Source of the DNA: G963662905 sp963676725
Lineage (GTDB): Bacteria; Bacteroidota; Bacteroidia; Bacteroidales; WRLA01
DNA length: 64,000 bases
Direction of reading: 5' to 3'
Assembly: GCA_963676725.1 (NCBI GenBank)
Contig: OY781463.1
Location: 2,480,001 to 2,544,000, forward strand
Of the stretch, positions 45,838 through 55,434 are shown in pieces; within the stretch, counting starts at the first letter, position 1, and each line of letters starts with the position of its first letter. The notes under the pieces were generated by a model that saw only the letters and a list, made by a program, of their open reading frames with translations, was not told where the DNA came from and did no database searches. The position numbers were made by a program, and so were the translations under genes.

Positions 45838-46340
45838 GGCAAACTAAAAAAGCTATAATATCTGAGGTGGCAAAGCGTCATAATTGTGACATTTATCCCT
45901 GTTCGCAAAAATGTTGGATTGTTTTGTGCTGAAGACAAATTTCTCCATAGGTAGCCCAAGATATATATTTCACCTGCGTCATCTTCCCAACCTTCCAGAT
46001 AAATTATGAGGGCATCTTCCGTATCGAGACAGGAGCCGCTCCAAACCTCTTCCTCATCGCGTCTCCAATAGTGACCATCACTACGACCATAATTGTTTTT
46101 GTCATGTATGCATATTATTGCGGAATAAGCGGTATTATTAGTTTGATATTTTATATTCCATACGGCTTCTTCTTCACCTACTTCCCACTTGGTTTTCGTA
46201 AAGAAATCTTCGGTGTAAATTTTGTAATCGATATAAACGTGTGACATTAGAGAATTCGAAAACAAAAGAAAAAGCGCTATAAAAAGAACAGCTTTTTTAA
46301 ACCGAAACAAGCTGAAACAGGACAACAGTATTGGCAACAT
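45741..46340 (-). CDS. Small exported protein, 3' end uncertain
   Basis: 199 residues in the open frame. The N-terminal part looks real: a signal segment (FKKAVLFIALFLLFSNSLMS) and a mature region rich in Trp, Tyr and acidic residues (TKWEVGEEEAVWNIKYQTNN, IYLEGWEDDAGEIY). The last ~30 codons run antisense to the end of the GH3 gene and their translation is not convincing, so the true 3' end may have been lost by a frameshift near 45860. Function unknown. Confidence 0.5.
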   Translation of the reverse strand: MLPILLSCFSLFRFKKAVLFIALFLLFSNSLMSHVYIDYKIYTEDFFTKTKWEVGEEEAVWNIKYQTNNTAYSAIICIHDKNNYGRSDGHYWRRDEEEVWSGSCLDTEDALIIYLEGWEDDAGEIYILGYLWRNLSSAQNNPTFLRTGINVTIMTLCHLRYYSFFSLPYFMSVKFTLARISVEEAPIIASNLPGSATHA

Positions 46341-46468
46341 TTTAAATCATTTAGCAATTGGTGTAGTCAACACCTAAAATTAATACAGAGATGTATAATT
46401 ACTAAAAATACACTTTTATTAATGGAAATAAGGAGGCCCGAAATTTCGGAAGACATTATGGCCTGAAA

Positions 46469-47281
46469 CTAAATATAGTCATTCAAAAGCAATGCAGCTA
46501 CGCCCACATCAAACAATTCCCGTTTTTGCACACGATCAAAAGTATCGAGTAAATCGGGCATGCGAACACGTTTTTTATGTTCATCTCGATAGTCTTCAAC
46601 GATTTGCCCGCGGTGCATCATGACAATCCGATCCGGCAAATCAACAGCTTGCTGCATCGAATGGGTTACCATAAGGGCTGTCAACTTTTCTTCTTTAATA
46701 ATCTGCTGGGTGAGCTCAGCAATTTTTGCAGCACTTTTCGGATCGAGGGCAGCCGTATGTTCATCCAAAAGCAATAAATCTGGGCGCAGCCAAGTGGCCA
46801 TAAGCAATGTTAGAGCTTGCCGTTGCCCTCCTGATAGCGTTCCAATGGGATTATCCAGCCTGTCTTCCAGACCCATTTTTAGCATACGAACGCGCTCAGC
46901 AATTTCAGATTTAAGCTTCTTATTGAGGGCAGTAGTCAAGGGATGCAACCTGCCGCGCTTCATGGCCAATACTATATTTTCGGCAATAGTCATCTCAGCT
47001 GCAGTGCCTGCAAAAGGGTTTTGAAAAACACGACCTATTAGTTTGGCGCGCTGATACTCAGTCTGTCTGCTAATTTCAATATCATTGATATGGATTGTGC
47101 CTGCATCAGGACTAAAGGTACCGGCTACAGCATTTAAAAGAGTGCTTTTCCCCGAGCCATTCGTACCGATGATGCAGGTAAAACTTCCTTCCTCAATGGT
47201 CAGGTCAATATTTTGTAATGCCCGAACCTCATTTACCGTATTTGGAAAAAACGTCTTGGAAATTCCTTGTATCTTAAGCAT
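46469..47281 (-). CDS. ABC transporter ATPase (amino-acid/aromatic type)
   Basis: 270 residues from the ATG at 47281 (a longer frame starts inside the permease). Walker A GTNGSGKST at 39-47, Q-loop VFQNPFAGTA, signature LSGGQRQAL near 148, Walker B LLLLDEHTAALD near 165, H-loop VTHSM near 198. Its start overlaps the permease end in ATGCTTAA. It belongs with the ABC_sub_bind/permease sets often annotated for tryptophan or tyrosine uptake (TrpXYZ-like) and would energise the permease at the inner membrane. It is the last gene of the five-gene operon. Confidence 0.9.
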   Translation of the reverse strand: MLKIQGISKTFFPNTVNEVRALQNIDLTIEEGSFTCIIGTNGSGKSTLLNAVAGTFSPDAGTIHINDIEISRQTEYQRAKLIGRVFQNPFAGTAAEMTIAENIVLAMKRGRLHPLTTALNKKLKSEIAERVRMLKMGLEDRLDNPIGTLSGGQRQALTLLMATWLRPDLLLLDEHTAALDPKSAAKIAELTQQIIKEEKLTALMVTHSMQQAVDLPDRIVMMHRGQIVEDYRDEHKKRVRMPDLLDTFDRVQKRELFDVGVAALLLNDYI

Positions 47282-48215
47282 GTCTGGAAGTTTTGAACAA
47301 TTTCTTATGAAAAGATTTAAAAATCTGAGGAGCCACAAGGGCAGCAAAAACAAATAAGGCCGTAACCAATTTCAGATCATTGGGATTTAACCCCCATCGT
47401 AAAGCAATGGCAATCAATAGCCTGAATAAGATTGTCCCCAAAACAGCACCCACGATTGTGGTACCAATACTCGCTTTACCAACCAATGCCTCACCAATGA
47501 TGATACTGGCCAAACCCCAAACCATCATTCCAATTCCCATTTGCACATCGGCAAAACCTTGATATTGTGCCAATAAAGACCCGGACAAAGCAACTAAACC
47601 ATTCGAAAGAGCCAGGCCGAAAATAATCATTTTATTATTATTAATCCCCTGAGCACGAACCATCTGTACATTATTCCCCGTAGCCCTGAAGGCGGTACCG
47701 AAATGTGTCAATAAAAAGCGGTACAAAAGCCAAGCAATAGCAATACACAAGAGGGTACTACTGAATAGCACCGAGAGGTCAATCAATGAAACAGACCAAC
47801 CTGCAATAAACATTTTCGATGCACCACCGGAAGCTTGAAGCAAAATATTCTCAGGGATTTCGGAAACCGTTTTGGTATCCAGCAAAGGGATATTGCTTCG
47901 GCCCATAATACGCAGATTAATGGAATACAATGCCGTCATCATAAGAATTCCGGCCAAAATCTCTTGTATTTTAAATCGGGTATAAAGTATTCCGGTGATG
48001 GATCCCGCCATCATCCCTGCCAGAAAAGCCACTAAGGTTGCTAACCAGGGCGACCATCCCGCCATAATAAGCACAGCTGTTAATGAAGCCCCAAGGGTAA
48101 TAGATCCGTCCACGGTAATATCGGTAAACCGGATAATGCGGAAGCTTATAAGCATCCCCAGCGAAAGCAAAGATAAAATCAATCCTATTGTAAAAGCGCC
48201 AATAATTAAATTCAT
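47274..48215 (-). CDS. ABC transporter permease
   Basis: 313 residues from the ATG at 48215, preceded by a strong GGGAGGAGG site and overlapping the STAS gene stop in ATGA. It has about eight to nine membrane segments and the BPD_transp_2 pattern (LSLGMLISFRIIRFTDITVDGS, then GASLTAVL near the start; GLALSNGLVALSGSLLAQYQG and GMGMMVWGLASIIIG-like stretches). This permease class is paired with ABC_sub_bind receptors. Confidence 0.9.
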   Translation of the reverse strand: MNLIIGAFTIGLILSLLSLGMLISFRIIRFTDITVDGSITLGASLTAVLIMAGWSPWLATLVAFLAGMMAGSITGILYTRFKIQEILAGILMMTALYSINLRIMGRSNIPLLDTKTVSEIPENILLQASGGASKMFIAGWSVSLIDLSVLFSSTLLCIAIAWLLYRFLLTHFGTAFRATGNNVQMVRAQGINNNKMIIFGLALSNGLVALSGSLLAQYQGFADVQMGIGMMVWGLASIIIGEALVGKASIGTTIVGAVLGTILFRLLIAIALRWGLNPNDLKLVTALFVFAALVAPQIFKSFHKKLFKTSRHA

Positions 48216-49426
48216 ATATTTTCCTCCTCCCATTTTGCCGATGCAAACCACATTGCACCCCTTATAAATGAACTTTCCCCAAGCCCTATTGCAGGGCGAT
48301 TATCTTCGATCAGGTGCATCAGCCCTTTGGGTGGAGGGCCATTAAAAAATTTAGAAATCTGATGGTTCAGATCAAGTTTTCCATTTTGAAGAGCCTGATA
48401 GGGGAATACTACTCCATGTGCATGCATGCTTACTTCCGGATTCGATGCAAGGGGTTTCAGCAAATGCTGCTTCCCTCCTCCTTTTGCCCCTACTCCAAAA
48501 ATCAAAGCCTGCTCTCCCTGAAAAGCCCGTTCTCCGCAAAAAGAAAGCCAATTGCGTAAATCCTTAAAATCTTCTGGCATAAAATCCTTCTTCTCGCTGG
48601 GGGATTGTATCATATGGGCACCAACCAGACCATCGATTTCGGCAAGAATTACAAAACAAACCAAAGGTGCATTGGCGATTGAAAGAGCCTGATTCATCAA
48701 ATCAGAAATTCCATATGATGTTTTATTCTCCTCCGGCGCAAAGCGCAATAAATGAGACATTTCTCCCTGTCCGTACAAACATTGGATTGTTTGAAGCTGA
48801 GGAACGAAATTCTCCATTGGCAAGAAATAATCAGGGCGACTACTTTCTGCAGGAGGCTGATACACAATATGTCCACAAAAAGCCACAAAATCACCAAATT
48901 TCAAATGAGCAATGTCCTTCACATCAGTAGGGCCACCAATTCCTAAAGCAAAAGAATCTGTTTGAAAGCCAATCTGTTTCATCTGTGCCGGCGAAACATG
49001 ATCCCAAGGTTTCCAATTATTCAGCTGCTTTAGGCTGATGCGGGCATTTTCATGGATCACATAAAGGTTTTCATTGTCGTTGGTCGCGTTCTTTTTCTGT
49101 TCGGCAGCAGGTTGTATATCTTCCACCTCATCCGAAAGCCACACGCCAAAGCCTGTAGTTTTGAGCGTATCAGCAACAAATTCATTGGCATGAAGGATGC
49201 TGAGACTCCCTTTGACTTTCGTCAATTCCTTGCTGATGCGCAACAAAGAACGAATGCCTGCAGAGCTAAGAAAAACCATTTCCTGAGCGTCAATCACGAT
49301 TTGATGCTCGCCATTTCGAATATATTCGAGAAAGGCATCAGTAAAATATTCAGCCCAGGATGCGTCAAGACGTCCTTTGGCTGACACCAATAATGATCGA
49401 TCCGTTTTTATTGTATGAAGTTCCAT
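48212..49426 (-). CDS. STAS domain fused to an unrecognised C-terminal domain
   Basis: 404 residues from the ATG at 49426. Residues 1-~105 are a STAS (anti-sigma factor antagonist) domain: AKGRLDASWAEYF, VIDAQEMVFLSSAGIRSLL with candidate phospho-serines 54/55, then LHANEFVADTLKTTGF. The remaining 300 residues form a domain I do not recognise, with IGGPTDVKDIAHLKFGDFVA, GAHMIQSPSEKKDFM and a C-terminal GLGESSFIRGAMWF. It is encoded between the binding protein and the permease, so its target is probably this transporter, like MlaB in the Mla system, or a kinase/antagonist pair with the RsbW-like protein upstream. Confidence 0.82.
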   Translation of the reverse strand: MELHTIKTDRSLLVSAKGRLDASWAEYFTDAFLEYIRNGEHQIVIDAQEMVFLSSAGIRSLLRISKELTKVKGSLSILHANEFVADTLKTTGFGVWLSDEVEDIQPAAEQKKNATNDNENLYVIHENARISLKQLNNWKPWDHVSPAQMKQIGFQTDSFALGIGGPTDVKDIAHLKFGDFVAFCGHIVYQPPAESSRPDYFLPMENFVPQLQTIQCLYGQGEMSHLLRFAPEENKTSYGISDLMNQALSIANAPLVCFVILAEIDGLVGAHMIQSPSEKKDFMPEDFKDLRNWLSFCGERAFQGEQALIFGVGAKGGGKQHLLKPLASNPEVSMHAHGVVFPYQALQNGKLDLNHQISKFFNGPPPKGLMHLIEDNRPAIGLGESSFIRGAMWFASAKWEEENI

Positions 49427-49436
49427 AGGGTTCAGA

Positions 49437-52334
49437 TTATTGTTGTTTAAAGACAATGGCCTTTTGTTTGAGTGCTTCAGGCATAATCAGCTTATACTTT
49501 TCAGTCAGTTGTGGATTATAAATAAACTTTTCTGATTGCGTATTACTAAAGGGAATATCTGCAGGATTTTCGCCATGAAGAACCCTGATGGCTTTTTCTG
49601 CAGCTTCAAGTCCGGCATCATAATAATCGCGAGCCAGGCAAATAGTTCCGCCATCAGACATCTGATCACTATCAAAAACAAATACGGGAAGATTATGATC
49701 AGTAGCTTTTCGGGCAATCAATGCAAAGGCAGGCCGTATCAGGTTATCCACAATTTGAGCAACTAACTGAATATCCTGACAGCATAATTCAATGGCAGCT
49801 TGTGCTACTTCAGAACTGGAATTCACCGGAATTGCAATCAATTCGATTCCATAGTCTTCCAATGCCTCTTTAAACCAATCTTTATACAACACACTATTAA
49901 TTTCGCCGGGTGTAAATAAGGTTCCCACTTGTTTTGCATCTGGCATGGTTTCATGGATGAGGCCTGCCATTCCGCCAAAAGGAGAACGTGTACTAATTCC
50001 CGTAACATTATCAAAATGATCAGTTTCTGATTTTCCTGCTCCGGCTTTTACGCCATCGCCCACCCCTGTAAATACAATTTTTGTTTCTGCACCGGCCTGC
50101 CTCAAAGCAGCCTGCAAAGTGGGTGTAGAAATCGTCATAAGCAGATCAACATGATCCGATTTAATGCTTGTCATAATACTTGAAAGCGTGGACATATCGC
50201 CTTGCGCATTATAGGTTTTCAGTTCATAATCAACACCTTGTTTTAAACCTGCCCGGGAAATCCCGTCCTGCAAGCCTTCCTGGCAACGCTCGGCAAATTC
50301 GGTTTCGCTATATTGCACAATTCTGAGCTGAAATGGCTTTTTCGCAGAAGGGTTTTGCTTTCTACTTTTCGGATCAATCCTAAGTTGAACCTCCGTTTCA
50401 GCAATGGGAATCATCGAAGGTGGTAAGCCTGCTAGGATTTTTGCAGCCATTTTCCCGGACTGCTTCCCCCATTCAAAGAAGCTATCACCATAGGCACCTG
50501 TTGCGCCCTGTGCAACAAGCTGAGGTTCTGTTGTAAATATAGGAACGCTTGCAGATGCTGCTATTTTATGAATAATAGAAAAGCCTGTATAGGCCAAATT
50601 ATCAGCCGAAATAATGATGGCCTGTGCGCCCCGCTGCAACAAAGACTGAGTGGCCATACTCAATTCTGTGACCGTTGAAGCCGTGGCTTCCAGCACCTGA
50701 ATATTTTGTTCCTTTCCTGCAAGCCGCAGCTTTTCAACCGAAAGTATAGAATTCATTTGAGCAGCATCGTAAAGGATTCCAACGGTTTTAAGCCCCTGTA
50801 TATAATTATTTGCCATTGCCAATACTTCAGCCACAGGAGGATTGTCGTGGACACCACAAATATTATTGGGCCTGCCATTTTTGAAAAGCTTGAGTTTGGC
50901 AGGATCGCTTGACACGGTAAAAACAACGGGAATATTCGTCTCTTTATTTGCCATAGCAATCATTACAGGGGTAGTTACAGTAACAATTACATCAGGCTGT
51001 TCATTAATGACGGCGGCAATAATTTGCGGCAATTGACCTAATTCTCCTTGAGCGCTATACTTTTTCACAATAAAATCCTGATTTGCTGTCAGACCACTCC
51101 ATTCAAGCCCTGCCACTACTCCATCTTCAGCATCTTCAAGGACTTTATTCTCCACCAAATTAATGATTGCCACTTTGGCCGGTCGACCATTTTTAACAGC
51201 AAGATTTACAAACCGATTGGCATCTTCCAACATCGCTAATGACGCTTCTTTTCCCTGACTGTCCATCTCGGCAAAGTCGATGGTAATGCGCTCCTCATTT
51301 TGCGTTTTGGGCACTGTAAGCCTTCCTTCAATTGAGGCTGTCAGCTGCCAGTGTTTTCCCAAAGACTGCAAAAATTCTTTATTGAGGCTCAATACTTTAG
51401 GAATTTTATTTTCAGTACCAAAATCTGCAGTGCTTTTACCATTCAGAACAGCAACGGCCAGATCGCCGGTTATTTGCCCCACGGTAAAATAATTGGCTCC
51501 CAATCCAAAAAGCGCTCCCGATTCCACATCTACCGGATCATTCGTAAACACGGGCACAGCAAGCTGGCTTGCCAGATTAACAATCATCTGAGCCGAAGCT
51601 GTAGCAACAGTATCACCGCCAATCCAGATGGCTTCCACACCTTGTGCCAGCAAAGCCCTGGTCGCTTCTGCCACCTCAGAAGTATTTGTCGCAATCGCTT
51701 CAATAAGGCGAATGTCCAATTCCTCACATATTTTACGGGCTTCCAATAAACAGGCCTCTGAACATTGCTCCCCCGGATTCCAAACGACGCCAACACGGGC
51801 AATAGCCGGATTCAACTCCTTCAATATCCGAAAAGCTTCAGCCACAGGTTGAAAAGTACCAATACCTGCCAGATAGGGCGGATGCTGATCGGGTCGGGAG
51901 CCCGTTATTCCAACCCCTGCTCCAAAAGGATCGGTAACCGCTCCAAAAATATGCGTCTTTTCGGTATTTTGATTGGCTTTGGCAAAGGTCTGCAAAGCCA
52001 AAGTGCTGGATGTAACAACCAGATCATAAGGGCCATTTACAATTTCCCTGGCAATAGTGTTCGCCATTCCTATATCTCCCTGCGGGTTAAATTGCCTGAT
52101 ATTGCTTTCATCAGGAGCCATCATTCCATTCGCTTTGAGCCGATCGAGTACTCCGGCAACATGCATATCGAGCAATGGCGTGGAGGAAATTTGCATGATG
52201 GCAATTCGTGGATAAGAATAGCCTTCCGACTCCTCCCCAGAGTGCCTTTGCCCCAAATCGGACAGAAGGAGCAAGAGAGAAGCAGCTACGATCAGACTAA
52301 CGATTAGCCATAAATCCTTAATTATATTTTTCAT
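49437..52334 (-). CDS. ABC substrate-binding protein with three tandem domains
   Basis: About 965 residues from ATG 52334. An uncleaved-looking N-terminal anchor (KDLWLIVSLIVAASLLLLL, no lipobox Cys) precedes three ABC_sub_bind (PF04392-like) domains of ~290 residues: ~45-335, ~385-670 and ~685-955. Each begins with a strand such as RIAIMQ, KVAIIN or LRIVQY and has the repeated motif FNPQGDI, YSAQGEL or YNAQGDM, then a V-(V/I/L)-(V/M)-T-x-(S/T)-(T/P) strand (DLVVTSST, DVIVTVTTP, DLLMTISTP). Usual members have one domain of ~320 residues. Three binding lobes on one anchored chain would be unusual and may raise local ligand capture or sense three ligands. Confidence 0.88.
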   Translation of the reverse strand: MKNIIKDLWLIVSLIVAASLLLLLSDLGQRHSGEESEGYSYPRIAIMQISSTPLLDMHVAGVLDRLKANGMMAPDESNIRQFNPQGDIGMANTIAREIVNGPYDLVVTSSTLALQTFAKANQNTEKTHIFGAVTDPFGAGVGITGSRPDQHPPYLAGIGTFQPVAEAFRILKELNPAIARVGVVWNPGEQCSEACLLEARKICEELDIRLIEAIATNTSEVAEATRALLAQGVEAIWIGGDTVATASAQMIVNLASQLAVPVFTNDPVDVESGALFGLGANYFTVGQITGDLAVAVLNGKSTADFGTENKIPKVLSLNKEFLQSLGKHWQLTASIEGRLTVPKTQNEERITIDFAEMDSQGKEASLAMLEDANRFVNLAVKNGRPAKVAIINLVENKVLEDAEDGVVAGLEWSGLTANQDFIVKKYSAQGELGQLPQIIAAVINEQPDVIVTVTTPVMIAMANKETNIPVVFTVSSDPAKLKLFKNGRPNNICGVHDNPPVAEVLAMANNYIQGLKTVGILYDAAQMNSILSVEKLRLAGKEQNIQVLEATASTVTELSMATQSLLQRGAQAIIISADNLAYTGFSIIHKIAASASVPIFTTEPQLVAQGATGAYGDSFFEWGKQSGKMAAKILAGLPPSMIPIAETEVQLRIDPKSRKQNPSAKKPFQLRIVQYSETEFAERCQEGLQDGISRAGLKQGVDYELKTYNAQGDMSTLSSIMTSIKSDHVDLLMTISTPTLQAALRQAGAETKIVFTGVGDGVKAGAGKSETDHFDNVTGISTRSPFGGMAGLIHETMPDAKQVGTLFTPGEINSVLYKDWFKEALEDYGIELIAIPVNSSSEVAQAAIELCCQDIQLVAQIVDNLIRPAFALIARKATDHNLPVFVFDSDQMSDGGTICLARDYYDAGLEAAEKAIRVLHGENPADIPFSNTQSEKFIYNPQLTEKYKLIMPEALKQKAIVFKQQ

Positions 52335-52366
52335 AGAACAAAATATTTCATTCAAGGGTTGATCCC

Positions 52367-52789
52367 TTATGTCGCTTTTTCCTTAGTCAGGATATTGTAG
52401 CCATCCTTTCGTTGATACGTCAGTTTATCCGTCATTTCACGCATCAAATAAATTCCCAGGCCACCTATTTCCCTTTCTTCAACAGGTAAATCTAGTTCAG
52501 GATAAACACTTTGCAATGGGTCATAAGGCTTCCCGTCATCAATAAGACGAATAATTAAGCGATCTTGATGCTTCTCAAAAACAAGCTCAATTTCATGATT
52601 TTCCGCATCCTGATACGCATAATAAACAATATTCGTAAACGCTTCTTCTATCAACAGATTGAGCGTCATACTTAATGTAGGCGCAAGTGCCCAAAAACCC
52701 ACAATTTCATCAATAGCATGAGTAATTGATGACAGTTCTTTTAAGCTGTTCTGTAATCGAATTTTCTTTATTTCAATCGGATCATCCAT
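52367..52789 (-). CDS. RsbW-like serine kinase / anti-sigma-type ATPase
   Basis: 140 residues from the ATG at 52789. The GHKL ATPase motifs are intact: N box IEEAFTNIVYYAY (Asn53), G1 DDGKPYDP (Asp84 or 85), G2 GGLGIYLMREMTD (109-121). This is the RsbW/SpoIIAB family, which phosphorylates STAS domains. The gene is first in an operon whose third gene encodes a STAS domain, so the pair likely forms a partner switch. No SpoIIE-type phosphatase or sigma factor is in the window, so the reset enzyme must be elsewhere or the output is the transporter itself. Confidence 0.88.
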   Translation of the reverse strand: MDDPIEIKKIRLQNSLKELSSITHAIDEIVGFWALAPTLSMTLNLLIEEAFTNIVYYAYQDAENHEIELVFEKHQDRLIIRLIDDGKPYDPLQSVYPELDLPVEEREIGGLGIYLMREMTDKLTYQRKDGYNILTKEKAT

Positions 52790-53196
52790 TTCTAAAAGTG
52801 AGAATAAAATTAAAAAGAGGCCGCATATTCCATACTGCATAAAATTTCACTAAACAGCTCAAACTATGACTATTTTATCTTTTCTATTCTATTTTTTCCC
52901 ATGCATCGATAACCATCAGGGCAAACAAAAAATTTTCCAAAAAATGAATCATTCCTTAAGCAAACCAATTCCTTATATATATTTTCCGGGAAATACAGAC
53001 CTATAATTTTTATTTTGCATGATTTGAGCTTAAAAAGTACAATGAACTGAATTTAACCACTGCAAGTTACTCATTAATTCTCAAAAAACTTTGCTTATCG
53101 AGTATTTTTAGCAAAGCGTTATTGCCGACAAAAAGTAAGCATCCTATAGGATTTCTATTGTTTGATGGAACTATTTAGTGCTTGTCCATAATGTCT

Positions 53197-53268
53197 CCCG
53201 AAGCTTCGGGATTATTCTTGGGCTGAAACCATTTATCCCGAAATTTCGGGACTCCTCGTTTTCAGCCC
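53197..53268. repeat. Palindromic intergenic repeats
   Basis: CCCGAAGCTTCGGG (53197-53210) and TCCCGAAATTTCGGGA (53236-53251) are perfect palindromes; the second is enclosed by GGGCTGAAA (53220-53228) and TTTCAGCCC (53260-53268). A further stem AGCGAGGAC/GTCCTCGCT lies at 53494-53532, followed by a REP-like GAGGTAGGAGAAATCT. A half-site CCCGAAATTTCGG recurs at 46438. The 52790-53874 gap has no supported gene. Confidence 0.75.
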
Positions 53269-53841
53269 TTCAAATGCTTCGACCTCGAACATTCTGAATC
53301 AAGCACAGTACTTTATAGACAGACACCATTTAGGCGCAGTTCAGATATGTCTTATCCTGAAAATTATCATGTTTTATCGTACATTAATTTTGAATGATTT
53401 ATCAAAACCAGAATTCGTTGTTTTCGAAGAGCAAATAGATTTCTTCACCCCATGACGCCATAATAATGGTTATTTGTGGTCTGGTGGCAAAACAGCGAGG
53501 ACACAATGAAAAATTCACAAAGAGTCCTCGCTGCATTTGCCTAAACAAAAAATATGAGTCATCATTTCAACGACCAGAGGTAGGAGAAATCTAATTTCCA
53601 AAATGGGCAAGCTATATGTATTTATCTACCGACCAAAACCAATCGCACAACACTATTTATCAAACATATATCTATTAAATTTTGCAGCAAGAAGGAAAAA
53701 ATATATTTTACTGAATTCATAATTTTATGCTTTGATCGCACAAACTAAGATTCATTACAAATCCCATAACCAAAAATACTTGTAATCTATTGATTTAATG
53801 AAATTTAAAATCAAATATCAACCATTTATGCATCAAGGGAA

Positions 53842-54015
53842 TAGAACAACACATTTTAAATCAAATCGATATATTTATTGCTTCACCCATTTCCCACTCT
53901 CGGCAAAGCCCGCAGCATTGAAAACTTTATAAACATAGGTGCCGTAAGGCAAAGCAGAAGTATGGATGATATTGGCATTTCCTCTTATTTGTTGGCTGAT
54001 TATGAGCTTCCCTCC
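53842..54015. repeat. 174-bp direct repeat, copy 1
   Basis: Covers the last ~140 bases of the secreted gene at 53875 plus 33 bases after its stop. Matches 56990-57163 without gaps and with about ten substitutions. Confidence 0.85.
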
Positions 54016-55329
54016 CAGATCGTAGAGTTCTAGCTTACAAGCACCGAGCTGCGGCCCCAGATCGATGCGCAGCTGCTCCCGCCCGGGATTTGGACTGATA
54101 AGGATAGGGGAAACCGAAAATCCATCTCCGGGATCGTTGAGGGAGGTGATCAGTCCCTGATCGTTTAGTTTTATAAGCAGAATATCATGATTATACCCAT
54201 TTTCTATGACTGACAAAATGCATCCGCCATCTGTAGTGGCCTCAATGCAAAAAAGCGAATAATACTTATCTCCCCCATAAAAATAGGACCATTTCGTATT
54301 GTATTCTGAATCAATTTTACTGAGTACAATACGTGTTACCCCATTTGGATTCCCTCCAATAGTACCTCCAATAAAAAAAGAGCCATCCTCAGCCAAATCC
54401 AAACTCTTAAAATATGCAGTATGACACATTGTATCCACATTTTTATAAACAATATGAATTTCTTCATAATTTAGCAATGAATCAAGACATACAAAACCTA
54501 TTGAATACGCAGAATTACCCATACCAGTAGTATCCTCGTCCCATATTCTTCCACTCATAATTACTTCATTTGGTGATTTTTCCCTGATAATGTTATCATG
54601 CATAATTTTTGGTAATTCCATCCCATTGAAGATCAATGTATCCAATGGATTAAATAAACTATCAAAAACGCCAATTTCTGTTGCCCATTCATTGGCAGGA
54701 AAATCTAAACCACAACTTAGATATTTTTTATTTATATAGTTAAAATCTTTTGGGGCTGCATAAAGCCAATTGCTATTATAATATTGTTTATGAAAAAGTG
54801 TATCCAGACCTCTAGGTATGCTAACCAAATCCACCAAAAAATTATATCCTAATGTCTCATCTTTGCCCACATCAAAAATAGCAGCAAAAATAAATTCTCC
54901 ATTTGAGCCAATATTCGGACAGGACTGATTCACATAATTTACATCAACAAGATCAGTAAAATACAGATACCGCCTTAGAATGCTCAAATCATTTTCCCTT
55001 TCCTCCAGAAGGTAATAAACGCTATCATTTATTGTTGTATAGCCAAGAGACCATAGACGGTCTTCATATTTAAAAACATTAAACGGAAATTCACCGGGTA
55101 TAAAGGAAGAATTTATAAGTTCGCCATTATCATTTATTTGCAATAAGCCATGAGTATTTTGGGTTGTTGCGATATTCATGGATGTTGACACCAAATAATA
55201 ATTTCCATCAAATTCTGTAAGACTAATTCCTCTAATTATATTTTCCGAATCAACAATATTGGAAATAAAACTGGTTTGGGCATATAAAACCTTGACAAAT
55301 ATAAATAAAAATATTATGATTTTTTTCAT
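53875..55329 (-). CDS. Secreted protein with T9SS sorting domain
   Basis: 484 residues. A signal peptide (KKIIIFLFIFVKVLYAQ) is followed by a repetitive beta-strand region without Cys clusters, resembling beta-propeller-type proteins in hydrophobic/Gly pattern (DGNYYLVSTS, DRLWSLGYTT, GSFFIGGTIGG, TTDGGCILSV). The C terminus is a sorting domain (SPNPGREQLRIDLGPQLGA, LYDLGGKLII, PYGTYVYKV). The propeller interpretation is tentative. Two remnants of closely related genes are present in the window (17174 and 57023), so this was a multi-copy family. Confidence 0.85.
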   Translation of the reverse strand: MKKIIIFLFIFVKVLYAQTSFISNIVDSENIIRGISLTEFDGNYYLVSTSMNIATTQNTHGLLQINDNGELINSSFIPGEFPFNVFKYEDRLWSLGYTTINDSVYYLLEERENDLSILRRYLYFTDLVDVNYVNQSCPNIGSNGEFIFAAIFDVGKDETLGYNFLVDLVSIPRGLDTLFHKQYYNSNWLYAAPKDFNYINKKYLSCGLDFPANEWATEIGVFDSLFNPLDTLIFNGMELPKIMHDNIIREKSPNEVIMSGRIWDEDTTGMGNSAYSIGFVCLDSLLNYEEIHIVYKNVDTMCHTAYFKSLDLAEDGSFFIGGTIGGNPNGVTRIVLSKIDSEYNTKWSYFYGGDKYYSLFCIEATTDGGCILSVIENGYNHDILLIKLNDQGLITSLNDPGDGFSVSPILISPNPGREQLRIDLGPQLGACKLELYDLGGKLIISQQIRGNANIIHTSALPYGTYVYKVFNAAGFAESGKWVKQ

Positions 55330-55434
55330 GTCTCTACGATTAAAACAGGCCAGTATTAGATAACTGACCTGTTAATTATTTTATTGTGGTGTTCAAATAA
55401 ATACTTAACCTAATCGGTTGTTATATTAATAATT

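Noticed and set aside
52841..53874. Search for a missing gene in the 1-kb gap
   Set aside because: All frames are broken by stops; only palindromes and repeats are seen.
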